Shown here piece by piece: positions 35,799-44,404 of a stretch of DNA of 56,720 nt. A program made the translations under genes and the position numbers. Source of the stretch: JBFEYJ01 sp041563315 (GTDB taxonomy: Bacteria > Pseudomonadota > Gammaproteobacteria > Thiohalomonadales > Thiohalomonadaceae); NCBI GenBank assembly GCA_041563315.1, contig JBFFNE010000010.1, forward strand, positions 1 through 56,720, read 5' to 3'. Every line of letters begins with the position of its first letter. Position 1 is the stretch's first letter. The notes beneath the pieces are model-generated. The model was not told the origin of the DNA, ran no database searches, and was given only the letters and a program-made list of their open reading frames with translations.

Positions 35799-37421
35799 AT
35801 GTCCCTACAACACAGCACTGATGTCCTCATTATTGGCAGTGGCGCCGCCGGCCTGACCCTTGCCCTACAGCTGGCCGACCACGCACATGTCACTGTTCTC
35901 TCCAAGGCGGGACAGGAAGAAGGCTGCACACTATACGCCCAGGGCGGAGTCGCCGCTGTACTGGATGAACAGGACTCCATCGAGTCCCATGTGGAAGATA
36001 CCCTGAATGCCGGTGCCGGACTGTGTGATCCCGGGGTGGTTCAATATGTCGTCGAACACAGCCGTGAAGCTATTAAAACCTTGATCGCCGCAGGAGTCCC
36101 CTTTACCCGGGAGCACAACGCAGAAAGCGCTAAAGGCTACCACCTCACCCGTGAAGGAGGCCATAGCCACCGGCGTGTGATCCACGCAGCCGATGCCACA
36201 GGTAATGCAATAGAGCGAACTCTGCTGGATCACGCCCGCGCCCACCCGGGCATCCATCTGCATGACAACCACATCGCCATCGATCTTATTACCCGTCACA
36301 AACTGGGTCGGCAAGATGACAACCGTGTACTGGGGGCATATGTCCTCAACCGTTACACAGGGCATGTCGAAGCATTCCGGGCCCGCAAAGTGGTTCTGGC
36401 CAGCGGCGGGGCCAGCAAGGTCTATCTCTACACCACCAACCCCGACCTCTCAACCGGAGATGGTATCGCCATGGCTTGGCGTGCCGGGTGCCGCGTGGCC
36501 AATATGGAATTCAGCCAGTTTCACCCCACCTGCCTCTATCACCCCCAGGCCAAGAGCTTTCTCATCACCGAAGCCGTCCGGGGTGAAGGTGGTAAATTGT
36601 TGCTGCCCGACGGTACCCCCTTCATGGCGCAGTTCGATCCACGTGAAGAGCTGGCACCACGTGACGTCGTGGTACGCGCGATCGACCACGAGATGAAACG
36701 CCTGGGTGCCGAATGCGTCTATCTGGATATCAGCCACAAATCGCCCGAGTTTATCAAAGAGCACTTCCCCACCATCTACGAACGCTGTCTGGAATTCGGC
36801 TTCGATATGACACGCGAACCGCTCCCGGTGGTGCCCGCCGCACACTACACCTGCGGTGGCGTTATGACTGACATCCATGGTCGAACTGACGTACCCGGAC
36901 TCTATGCTATCGGAGAAGTCACCTTTACAGGCCTGCACGGCGCCAACCGCCTGGCGAGCAATTCACTACTGGAGTGTCTTGTGTTCGGTCAGTCCGCCGC
37001 CCGTTATATCCTGAACGGCCTGGACACGGCCAAGATGCCCGATAAGCTGCCACTCTGGGATGAAAGCCGGGTAACTGACTCTGACGAAGAGGTGGTTGTC
37101 TCGCACAACTGGGATGAGCTGCGCCGCTTCATGTGGGACTACGTCGGTATCGTTCGCACCAACAAGCGTTTGCAGCGGGCAAAGCGTCGCGTCGACCTGC
37201 TGAGCGCGGAAATTGCCGAGTACTACAGCAATTTTCGCGTCACCAACGACCTGCTGGAGTTGCGAAACCTGGCGGACGTCGCTGATCTGATCATCTGCTC
37301 GGCAATGGCCCGCAAGGAGAGCCGTGGCTTGCACTACACCCTCGACTACCCGGAACCGGATACCAGCCATTCACCACAAAACACCGTGCTCACTCCGCCA
37401 AACTACCACTGCCGTTCGTGA
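35799..37421 (+). CDS. nadB: L-aspartate oxidase
   Basis: First step of NAD synthesis from aspartate: FAD-dependent oxidation to iminoaspartate. The 540-aa protein has the FAD-binding GSGAAGLTLALQ at the N-terminus, the succinate-dehydrogenase-type TREGGHSHRRV active-site segment and GLHGANRLASNSLLECLV near residue 375. It is divergent from rpoE with a 225-bp gap, the same neighbourhood as in Pseudomonas. Its last 32 bp overlap the end of ygfX convergently. Confidence 0.96.
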   Translation: MSLQHSTDVLIIGSGAAGLTLALQLADHAHVTVLSKAGQEEGCTLYAQGGVAAVLDEQDSIESHVEDTLNAGAGLCDPGVVQYVVEHSREAIKTLIAAGVPFTREHNAESAKGYHLTREGGHSHRRVIHAADATGNAIERTLLDHARAHPGIHLHDNHIAIDLITRHKLGRQDDNRVLGAYVLNRYTGHVEAFRARKVVLASGGASKVYLYTTNPDLSTGDGIAMAWRAGCRVANMEFSQFHPTCLYHPQAKSFLITEAVRGEGGKLLLPDGTPFMAQFDPREELAPRDVVVRAIDHEMKRLGAECVYLDISHKSPEFIKEHFPTIYERCLEFGFDMTREPLPVVPAAHYTCGGVMTDIHGRTDVPGLYAIGEVTFTGLHGANRLASNSLLECLVFGQSAARYILNGLDTAKMPDKLPLWDESRVTDSDEEVVVSHNWDELRRFMWDYVGIVRTNKRLQRAKRRVDLLSAEIAEYYSNFRVTNDLLELRNLADVADLIICSAMARKESRGLHYTLDYPEPDTSHSPQNTVLTPPNYHCRS

Positions 37422-37860
37422 CACGCTGCCCGCCTTCGATCATCAATCGAACACGTAGACGACGAAAGAGAGCGGGGCCGACTGAAGCAGGGAACAGGAC
37501 CAGTGAGCAGCGCCGGCCGGTATCAAGATGGGAAAAACCCAGAATCACCATCCCAGAGGAAAGATAACTGTCGCCGCACAGCTTCAACTCCGTCTCCTCC
37601 CCGGCCTGCCACCACCACCAGCGCCCCTCCGCATCCCAAAGCAACACGACGTTATCATCACCCAGCTCACAGCGCCGCCACCAGCAGCGCCACGCCAGCC
37701 CCGTAGTCCACAATAACAACATAAGCACCGGCAGCAGCGGCAATGGAAGCAAGAGGATGCAGCCAAGTGAAAACAACAGCGCAGCCAAAAACAGGGCACG
37801 AAGCCCCGGCACTGACGTACACTCAAGCTCCAGTCGCTGCGCGGGACGAAAGTCGGACAT
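37390..37860 (-). CDS. YgfX (CptA) family membrane protein
   Basis: A 156-aa protein with an N-terminal hydrophobic hairpin (FLAALLFSLGCILLLPLPLL followed by a second helix), then a tryptophan- and basic-rich cytoplasmic part ending in the LVLFPASVGPALFRRLRVRL segment typical of YgfX. In E. coli YgfX/CptA is encoded with SdhE/CptB and has been described as a toxin inhibiting MreB and FtsZ. The start at 37860 is preceded by AAAAGGAG. No sdhE is visible upstream. The identification rests on topology, the C-terminal motif and the nadB/ygfZ context. Confidence 0.75.
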   Translation of the reverse strand: MSDFRPAQRLELECTSVPGLRALFLAALLFSLGCILLLPLPLLPVLMLLLWTTGLAWRCWWRRCELGDDNVVLLWDAEGRWWWWQAGEETELKLCGDSYLSSGMVILGFSHLDTGRRCSLVLFPASVGPALFRRLRVRLMIEGGQRVTNGSGSLAE

Positions 37861-38371
37861 GAATGAACTCCTTTTCATCGTGGAACAGGTAATCCACCTG
37901 ACAGGGGAAGTTCCTATCCCCTGGACAAAGATTCACTAACAAAATCTCGGCTTCTCTTGCCGCGTGGTTCAGTTCATCATAACGAGGGCGGGGAAATGAC
38001 TGCAACCCACACGGCCCATCCTCTTGAATTCGCTCCGGGCAAACTCACAAAACCCTGGCGTGCTCCATTGTTTTCTTGCCACGCAACCACATGTCAATTA
38101 TTACGGGTGGCTGAAAGTCAAGTCTACCTAGGGAGTGCCTAGTCCACCAATGCAAGTGCGTTTCGCAGGTAATGGCTGGTTCCTCACCAAAGAACACACC
38201 AACTCGCCTGGAGCGAGTTTGGACGCCCTGGGCAGCCCGCAGGGCGGGCTCCCTGGGTGAAACCTGCAACACAGCAGTGGTGGCCCATGCGGAATGATTG
38301 GCGGCTAGCCGCTATTATCATGCGTTTTGAAATCGGCTATGCTTGGCATCGTAATTTAGTGGGGATAACGG
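37861..38371. other. Gene-free stretch between ygfX and ygfZ
   Basis: In this divergent 511-bp region I find no convincing coding frame. The usual gamma-proteobacterial neighbour sdhE, expected on the minus strand upstream of ygfX, is not recognisable in any frame. The region contains a compact GC hairpin at 38236-38250 (GCCCGC, loop agg, GCGGGC) flanked by two direct copies of CCCTGGG. A TATTAT box at 38313-38318 could be the -10 of ygfZ. Confidence 0.6.
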
Positions 38372-39442
38372 ATGAACAGTAAGTGGCAGGAAACCCTGGT
38401 GCAACAGGGAGCAAATATTGACGGCGACAAGGTCGCCGATTTTGGCAGTCCGCAAGCAGAACTCTCAGCAGCGATTAATGACGATATTCTCTGCGATCTC
38501 AGCCACGTTGCCCTGATTCGGGCCAGTGGTGATGACAGCAGCAACTTCCTGCAGGGGCAGTTCAGCAACGATGTCCGTCAGGTCAGTACCCGCCGTCATC
38601 AGTTGAGCAGCTACTCCACTCCCAAAGGGAGGATGCTTTCCCTGTTCCGCCTGTTCCAGCGCGATGAGGCCTATTACCTTAGCCTGCCACAGAGTCTGCT
38701 GGAGTCCACCCTCAAGCGACTGCAAATGTTCGTACTGATGTCCAAAGTCCAACTTGAGGATGTTAGCGAGCAGCTGGTGCGGTTCGGGCTTTCAGGACCG
38801 AACGCCGAACGCCTGTTACAGGAACAATTCGGGGAACTGCCTGCTGAGGCTGATGAAGCATTGACGCAGGATGAGATCACTCTGCTGCGCATACCCGGTC
38901 CTCACCCGCGATTTGAAATCCACGGTACTGTCGCTCTCATGCAAAACCTCTGGCAGTCCCTGACCAGTCATACACGCAAGGTCGGGGCAGACTGCTGGGA
39001 GCTGCTGGATATCCGTGCAGGGCTGCCTTCGGTATACCGTGAAACGGCAGAGGTTTTCGTACCGCAGATGATCAATCTCCAGCTAATAAACGGGGTGAGT
39101 TTCAAAAAAGGTTGCTACACCGGACAGGAGATCGTGGCGCGCATGCAGTATCTCGGCAAACTCAAACGCCGCATGTACCGCGCCCATGCAGACACCTCGG
39201 TACGCCCCGTTCCGGGCAACGAACTCTCTTCCCCTCACAGCGCCAGTGGCCAGGGGGCAGGCAAGGTGGTCAAGGTCGCTCCATCACCGAACGGTGGTTT
39301 TGAGGTGTTATGTGTACTTGAGATCATCGCGGCCGACAGCGGGGAGATCTATCTGGCCGGTGACGATTCTGTAAAACTGCACCTCCTGACCCTGCCTTAC
39401 CGTTTCGAGCAACCGGAAAAAACACCACAAACGGCGGGATAA
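38372..39442 (+). CDS. ygfZ: Folate-binding YgfZ-type protein, iron-sulfur cluster assembly/repair
   Basis: The 356-aa protein is a GcvT-like folate-binding protein required for activity of certain Fe-S enzymes such as MiaB in E. coli. The defining motif K-G-C-Y-T-G-Q-E is at about residues 245-252 with the conserved cysteine near 247, followed by the usual KLKRRMYR strand. The C-terminal beta domain is complete. It is transcribed divergently from ygfX, as in E. coli. Confidence 0.92.
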   Translation: MNSKWQETLVQQGANIDGDKVADFGSPQAELSAAINDDILCDLSHVALIRASGDDSSNFLQGQFSNDVRQVSTRRHQLSSYSTPKGRMLSLFRLFQRDEAYYLSLPQSLLESTLKRLQMFVLMSKVQLEDVSEQLVRFGLSGPNAERLLQEQFGELPAEADEALTQDEITLLRIPGPHPRFEIHGTVALMQNLWQSLTSHTRKVGADCWELLDIRAGLPSVYRETAEVFVPQMINLQLINGVSFKKGCYTGQEIVARMQYLGKLKRRMYRAHADTSVRPVPGNELSSPHSASGQGAGKVVKVAPSPNGGFEVLCVLEIIAADSGEIYLAGDDSVKLHLLTLPYRFEQPEKTPQTAG

Positions 39443-39446
39443 ATGT

Positions 39447-39689
39447 GACAGCAACATCCCCGCTGAACACGAAAACCTGGCGCACAACGCGGCACACATT
39501 GACTACATCGATGTAGTTACGGTGGCCAACCTGCAAAGCTATCTGGGCAGCGAGCATCCTCTGACGTCTGAGGCGTGGAGTAGCATCCCAGCCTTTGCCA
39601 AGCTCGGCCTCATTCCGGAACTCAATGTGCTCGAAATGGAAGAGACGGCAAAAGATATCCGGGAAGTGCAGAACCTACTCAACGGCTGA
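39447..39689 (+). pseudogene. Remnant resembling the C-terminal end of an HDOD-domain protein
   Basis: In the frame ending with TGA at 39687-39689 about 80 codons look protein-like (for example ENLAHNAAHIDYIDVV, then SYLGSEHPLTSEAWSS, and AFAKLGLIPELNVLE). The pattern fits the end of HDOD domains, where an AxxIHxAD segment is followed by a helical tail with a LGL motif. The frame has no ATG, and stops lie just upstream at 39387. In Pseudomonas aeruginosa an HDOD gene neighbours ygfZ, so this may be the decayed end of that gene. The match is by eye and weak. Confidence 0.4.
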
Positions 39690-39715
39690 CACACTGGAGG
39701 CAGTGAGCCAGACAA

Positions 39716-39760
39716 ACAAACCGCATCGTTCACGCCAATGTCGTGAACGGCAGGGTTTGT
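39716..39760. repeat. Large two-part hairpin between the HDOD remnant and lysS
   Basis: The inner stem is CGTTCACG/CGTGAACG (8 bp, loop ccaatgt) and the outer stem is ACAAACC/GGTTTGT (7 bp), separated by short bulges. It lies between the remnant and the convergent lysS end and may terminate or block read-through, though no U-run follows. Confidence 0.5.
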
Positions 39761-39807
39761 CCCTCGCCCAGCCTACAGAAAGAATTTCCTTATGGCATGC
39801 TACCCGG

Positions 39808-41322
39808 CTATTCGCCCTGCGGACGCATGTGCGGGAATAAGAGCACGTCGCGGATCGAGGGTGCATCGGTAAACAGCATCACCAACCTGTCGATACCAAT
39901 CCCCTCACCGGCCGTCGGTGGCAGACCGTGCTCCAGCGCAACAATGTAATCGGCATCAAAGTGCATCGCCTCATCGTCGCCAGCGGCCTTTTCCTCGACC
40001 TGGCGGCGGAAACGCTCTGCCTGGTCTTCGGGGTCATTGAGCTCGGAGAAGCCATTGGCGATCTCACGCCCACCAACAAAAAACTCAAAACGATCTGTGA
40101 CGAAAGGATCGTTGTCACTTGGGCGAGCCAGCGGCGAGACCTCGGTGGGATAAGCGGTGATAAAGGTCGGCTCTTTCAGACGATGCTCGACGGTCTTCTC
40201 GAAGATCTCGATCTGCACCTTACCCAGGCCAAAGCTGTCCTTGAGTGGGATGCCCAGCGCGGTGGCGACCTTACGCGCCTCTTCCAGCGATGCTATCTGC
40301 TCCAGCTTTAGTTCCGGATTGAAGTGCAGGATCGACTCTGTCACCGTCATGCGGCGGAAGGGCTCGCCGAAGTGATACTCCTCGCCCTGATAGCTTAGGG
40401 TGGTGGTACCCAGCACCTCTTCAGCCAGATGACGCAGCATCGCCTCGGTCAGATCCATCAGATCGTGATAATCGGCATAGGCCTGATAGAACTCGATCAT
40501 GGTGAACTCGGGGTTGTGTCGTGTAGATAACCCTTCATTACGGAAATTACGGTTGATCTCGAACACCTTCTCGAAACCGCCGACCACCAGCCGTTTGAGA
40601 TAAAGCTCAGGCGCGATGCGCAGATAGAGCTCCATGTCCAGGGCATTGTGATAAGTGGTGAAAGGACGAGCGGTAGCACCACCGGGGATCGCCTGCATCA
40701 TCGGTGTTTCCACCTCAAGAAAATCACGCTGGGTTAGGAACTCGCGAATCGAGTGGACAATCTTCGAGCGGGTGCGGAAAGTCTCGCGTGCGATGTCGTT
40801 AATGATCAGATCCACATAACGCTGGCGGTACTTGGTTTCCTGGTCACTCAGACCATGCCACTTTTCCGGCAGCGGGCGCAGTGATTTGGTCAGCAGGCGC
40901 AGCGAATCCACCTTGATCGACAACTCGCCGGTCTTGGTGCGAAACAGCACACCCTCGGCCCCGATAATATCTCCCACGTCCCATTTCTTGAACTGACCGT
41001 TATAGAAATCTTCAGGCAGGCTGTCGCGTTGTACAAACAGCTGAATGGTACCAGACATGTCCTTGATATTGGCAAAGGAGGCCTTGCCCATGATGCGTTT
41101 GCTCATCATGCGCCCGGCAACGCTCACCCGCACGGGAGAGGCTTCCAGCTCCTCTTTCGACATGTCAGCGTATTTGGCGTGCAACTCACCAGACACCACA
41201 TTGCGACGAAAATCGTTGGGAAAGGCGAGCCCCTGCTCACGGATCGCAGCCAGTTTTGCCCGCCGCTCCTGGATCAGCTTGTTCTCGTCCTGTTGTGGGT
41301 TCTCTTGCTTTTCGTCACTCAT
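39808..41322 (-). CDS. lysS: Lysine-tRNA ligase, class II
   Basis: Charges tRNA-Lys. The 504-aa length fits E. coli LysS (505 aa). An N-terminal OB-fold anticodon-binding domain (about residues 55-150) precedes the class-II catalytic core with motif 2 FEINRNFRNEGLSTRHNPEF and motif 3 GIGIDRLVMLF near the C-terminus. It is 161 bp downstream of prfB on the same strand, the conserved prfB-lysS pair. Confidence 0.96.
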   Translation of the reverse strand: MSDEKQENPQQDENKLIQERRAKLAAIREQGLAFPNDFRRNVVSGELHAKYADMSKEELEASPVRVSVAGRMMSKRIMGKASFANIKDMSGTIQLFVQRDSLPEDFYNGQFKKWDVGDIIGAEGVLFRTKTGELSIKVDSLRLLTKSLRPLPEKWHGLSDQETKYRQRYVDLIINDIARETFRTRSKIVHSIREFLTQRDFLEVETPMMQAIPGGATARPFTTYHNALDMELYLRIAPELYLKRLVVGGFEKVFEINRNFRNEGLSTRHNPEFTMIEFYQAYADYHDLMDLTEAMLRHLAEEVLGTTTLSYQGEEYHFGEPFRRMTVTESILHFNPELKLEQIASLEEARKVATALGIPLKDSFGLGKVQIEIFEKTVEHRLKEPTFITAYPTEVSPLARPSDNDPFVTDRFEFFVGGREIANGFSELNDPEDQAERFRRQVEEKAAGDDEAMHFDADYIVALEHGLPPTAGEGIGIDRLVMLFTDAPSIRDVLLFPHMRPQGE

Positions 41323-41483
41323 CTAACTGTTACCTTCATTAATCCGATGATCTCGCAAAGGCGTTATGCACGCAACGGATACGAGCGGCGGAGTCTTATA
41401 AATGGGTCTCATGCATTCACACGTCCAGGAGCTGCTGTGACATGGGGGTACGAGATCGCCTTTCCGAACATGAAAAGAGCAGA

Positions 41484-42582
41484 TCACAGGCCACTCTTAA
41501 GACTGGCCTCAATAAACTCGTCCAAATCCCCATCCAGCACGGCCTGGGTGTTACTGCTCTCGACACTGGTACGCAGGTCCTTGATACGTGACTGATCCAG
41601 TACATAAGAGCGGATCTGTGAACCCCAACCGATATCCGACTTGGTCTCCTCCAGCGCCTGCTGATCGGCGCTACGCTTTTGCATCTCCAGCTCGTACAGT
41701 TTCGCCTTGAGCTGCTTCATCGCCTGATCCTTGTTCTTGTGCTGCGAGCGATCATTCTGGCACTGCACCACGATCCCGGAAGGGTTGTGCGTGATACGTA
41801 CCGCTGACTCAGTACGGTTGACGTGCTGACCACCGGCACCCGAAGCACGATAGACATCGATGCGCAAGTCCGCCGGGTTAATGTCGATCTCGACACTGTC
41901 ATCGATCTCTGGTGAAACGAAGACTGATGCAAAGGAGGTGTGGCGACGATTCCCCGAGTCAAAAGGCGATTTTCGCACCAGTCGGTGTACCCCGGTCTCG
42001 GTGCGCAGCCAACCGAAAGCGTACTCGCCACCGAACTTGATGGTGGCACTCTTTATGCCGGCAACCTCACCATCGGAGACCTCCATCAGTTCAGTCTTGA
42101 AACCGCGGCGCTCACCCCAGCGCAGGTACATGCGCAGCAGAATGCTCGCCCAGTCCTGCGCCTCGGTGCCGCCTGAGCCGGCCTGAATGTCCACATAGGC
42201 ATTATTGGGGTCCATCTCGCCGGCGAACATCCGGCGGAACTCCAGCACCTCAAGCTGCTTTTCAGCTGAGGCAACGTCGGTGCTGACGGCAGCAAAGGTA
42301 TCCTCGTCATCCTCTTCCGCCGCCATGTCGAGCAGGTCGCGGGCATCGCCAAGGCTCTCATTGAGAGTGTCGATAGTCTCAACTACCTTCTCTAGCGCAA
42401 CGCGCTCGCGCCCAAGCTCCTGGGCGTACTCCGGCTTGTTCCAGATCGCCGGGTCTTCCAGCTCTCGGCAGACCTCTACCAGACGTTCACTTTTGACATC
42501 GTAGTCAAAGATACCCCCTCAGGGCTTCCACACGCCCCTGCATATCTTTGATTTTGTTCAGGATAGGATTAATTTCCAACAT
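41484..42582 (-). CDS. prfB: Peptide chain release factor 2, with programmed +1 frameshift
   Basis: Recognises UGA and UAA stop codons. Translation begins at the ATG at 42582 with 25 codons (MLEINPILNKIKDMQ ...) and meets an in-frame UGA at 42507-42505. A +1 shift then reads GAC at 42506 and continues for 340 codons, 365 aa in total, exactly as in E. coli. The tripeptide region SPF (KSPFDSGNRRHTSF) and the GGQ motif (ASGAGGQHVNRTE, about residue 250) are present. Reading only the downstream open frame would miss the first 25 residues. Confidence 0.96.
42504..42519 (-). promoter_or_regulatory. prfB autoregulatory frameshift site
   Basis: On the minus strand AGGGGG (internal Shine-Dalgarno-like), TAT, CTT, TGA, C. 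This is the same arrangement as in E. coli prfB. Low RF2 lets the ribosome slip at CUU-U and bypass UGA, so RF2 controls its own synthesis. Confidence 0.95.
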
Positions 42583-42897
42583 GGATTCGGGACCGTTCCA
42601 GCAAGTGTAATAAAGCCGGCAATCATACTACAGCCAAGGGATTGGGTGAAACAGGGAACAGAAAAGATCTCAACGCAAACTCGCAAAAGGTTTTCAGGTC
42701 ATGCAGGCTGGTCGCTGATCGGTTTGGGTCAACTCCTGGCCACACAACTCAACACGCCAAATCGGCAAGCAGATATGTCAGGCCGGAACTTTTCCAGCCG
42801 AATGAACCGAGGGGTTCTTCGGCGACCAACAACACACAGGTTCTACATTAATTCCCTTTGTCGCCCTTTGCGTCTTTGCACCTTTGCGTCGAAAGGT
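42583..42897. other. Gene-free stretch between dapB and prfB
   Basis: These 315 bp between the dapB stop and the prfB start contain no convincing coding frame. Near the dapB end is a short repeat of the ttgcgtctttgc type (42851-42896). The remainder is presumably the leader and promoter of prfB, without a box I can assign. Confidence 0.5.
42851..42896. repeat. Dispersed ttgcgtctttgc-type repeat
   Basis: The core ctttgcgtctttgcaccttt gcgtc shows three near-repeats of CTTTGC(G). It is inversely related to the element at 11638-11672. It directly abuts the dapB stop codon. Confidence 0.4.
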
Positions 42898-43704
42898 TTA
42901 GTCCTTGAGCGACAAAACGTCCTGCATATCGAACAGGCCTTTGTCCTTGCCAGCTAGCCAGGCAGCGGCGCGCAAGGCGCCCTTGGCGAAGGTCATTCGA
43001 CTGGAGGCTTTGTGGGTGATCTCCACCCGCTCACCGATCCCGGCAAACATCACGGTGTGCTCGCCGACGATATCTCCAGCACGGATGGTCTCAAAGCCGA
43101 TAGTCTTGCGATCACGCTCACCGGTACGACCTTCACGACCATAAACAGCGCATTCTTTAAGATCGCGTCCCAGAGCCTCAGCCACCACCTCCCCCATCGC
43201 CAGTGCGGTGCCGGAGGGGGCATCGATTTTATAGCGATGATGCGCTTCGACCACTTCGATATCCACATCATCCCCCAAGACCTGGGCGGCCACCTGCAAC
43301 AGCTTGAGGCAGAGGTTAACACCAACACTCATATTGGGCGCGAAGACGATGGCGATATCGTTGGCGGCCTCATCGAGACTGGCCTTTTGTGCATCGCTCA
43401 GCCCAGTGGTTCCGATCACCATCTTTTTTCCGGCACGGCGGCAGATCTTCACGTTGGCCTCGGTGACTTCCGGCAGGGTGAATTCGATGAGCACATCGAA
43501 CTTGTCTGTAACCGCCTCCAGGTTATCCGTGATCTTGACACCAAGCGTACCGACACCAGCCAGTTCACCGGCATCGAGACCAATCATTGTCGAGCCGACA
43601 CGTTCGATCGCTGCGCCCAGCTCCACTCCTTCGAGCATCTGTATCGCCTCGATAATATTCTTTCCCATGCGCCCGGCCGCACCGGTAACTGCAATTCGTG
43701 TCAT
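42898..43704 (-). CDS. dapB: 4-hydroxy-tetrahydrodipicolinate reductase
   Basis: NAD(P)H-dependent step of diaminopimelate and lysine synthesis. The protein has the N-terminal Rossmann motif TGAAGRMGKNI and the catalytic segment EAHHRYKIDAPSGTALAMGE near residue 155. The ATG at 43704 (MTRIAVTG) gives 268 aa; a GTG at 43716 would add four residues. Its upstream neighbour is dnaJ in many gammaproteobacteria; here a DsrE-family gene lies between. carA, often next, is absent. Confidence 0.95.
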   Translation of the reverse strand: MTRIAVTGAAGRMGKNIIEAIQMLEGVELGAAIERVGSTMIGLDAGELAGVGTLGVKITDNLEAVTDKFDVLIEFTLPEVTEANVKICRRAGKKMVIGTTGLSDAQKASLDEAANDIAIVFAPNMSVGVNLCLKLLQVAAQVLGDDVDIEVVEAHHRYKIDAPSGTALAMGEVVAEALGRDLKECAVYGREGRTGERDRKTIGFETIRAGDIVGEHTVMFAGIGERVEITHKASSRMTFAKGALRAAAWLAGKDKGLFDMQDVLSLKD

Positions 43705-43773
43705 GCCACTTTTCACCCTGTTATTCTTTTAACCAACCAGCGGTATCTTTTTGTATCTGCCACCGCATCCAGC

Positions 43774-44304
43774 TTACCAGCTGATGTAGCTATAACCCTG
43801 CTCCTGCAACTCCATCAGGTCGGACGCTCCCACCTGGACTACCTGGGCAAAATCGACCAAATCTTTCTCGGTCCAGTTCAGACTCTGCATGGTGTTACCG
43901 CAGGCATGAAACTCCACCCCATAGTGCGCCAGCGAAGAGATACGTTGACGGATCTCGTCTTTCACCTCACGTCCCGGATTGTTTCCGAGAATGTGAATGC
44001 CCTCAGCAAAAGCCACAACGACGATCTTGATGTTATCGCCGTACTTTCTCAGCATCTCACCTACCGAAAATATCACGTGGTCCTGATAACCGAGGTCTGC
44101 CTTGTTAAACTGGTAAACCAGCTTGTGTTCGGGCTCATCCCCAGGAAAAAGCAAATCATCAACCCCGTCCGATTCCACCTGAGCTGAAACCCGGGAACTG
44201 CCCAGCGCCGCCACGCCGACTCCGGCCAAGGCACCTCCGAGCAAACGACGACGCTTCCCGTCAATGCCCTTCTTCAAAAGGGAATCCTCTGTTTTATCCG
44301 ACAT
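43774..44304 (-). CDS. DsrE-family protein with Tat-type signal peptide
   Basis: A 176-aa protein. The N-terminus has a twin-arginine-like signal: KRRRLLGGALAGVG (about residues 17-30) continuing to a small-residue cleavage region VSA. The mature part has the DsrE/DsrF-like fold, with VYQFNKADLGYQDHVIF and a central cysteine in HACGNTM. DsrE-like proteins take part in sulfur transfer; exported relatives occur in sulfur oxidisers. The start at 44304 follows AGAGGGTG. It lies 100 bp downstream of dnaJ. The partner is unknown. Confidence 0.82.
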   Translation of the reverse strand: MSDKTEDSLLKKGIDGKRRRLLGGALAGVGVAALGSSRVSAQVESDGVDDLLFPGDEPEHKLVYQFNKADLGYQDHVIFSVGEMLRKYGDNIKIVVVAFAEGIHILGNNPGREVKDEIRQRISSLAHYGVEFHACGNTMQSLNWTEKDLVDFAQVVQVGASDLMELQEQGYSYISW

Positions 44305-44404
44305 GATGTCACCCTCTGTTGGCTCGGTTTCTAAGACAGCAATACCGCCTGTAGGTTTCAACGGCAATGGGCTAAGCAAGAGCGAAGTTATCCCGCAGAG
44401 CACA

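Noticed and set aside
37861..38040. Possible sdhE on the minus strand upstream of ygfX
   Set aside because: All three minus frames were read; none shows the SdhE RGxxE-type core or the expected length.
43012..44187. Long plus-strand open frame (391 codons) opposite dapB and the DsrE gene
   Set aside because: It is antisense to two well-supported genes, has no domain or ribosome site, and its composition reflects the opposite strand's codons.
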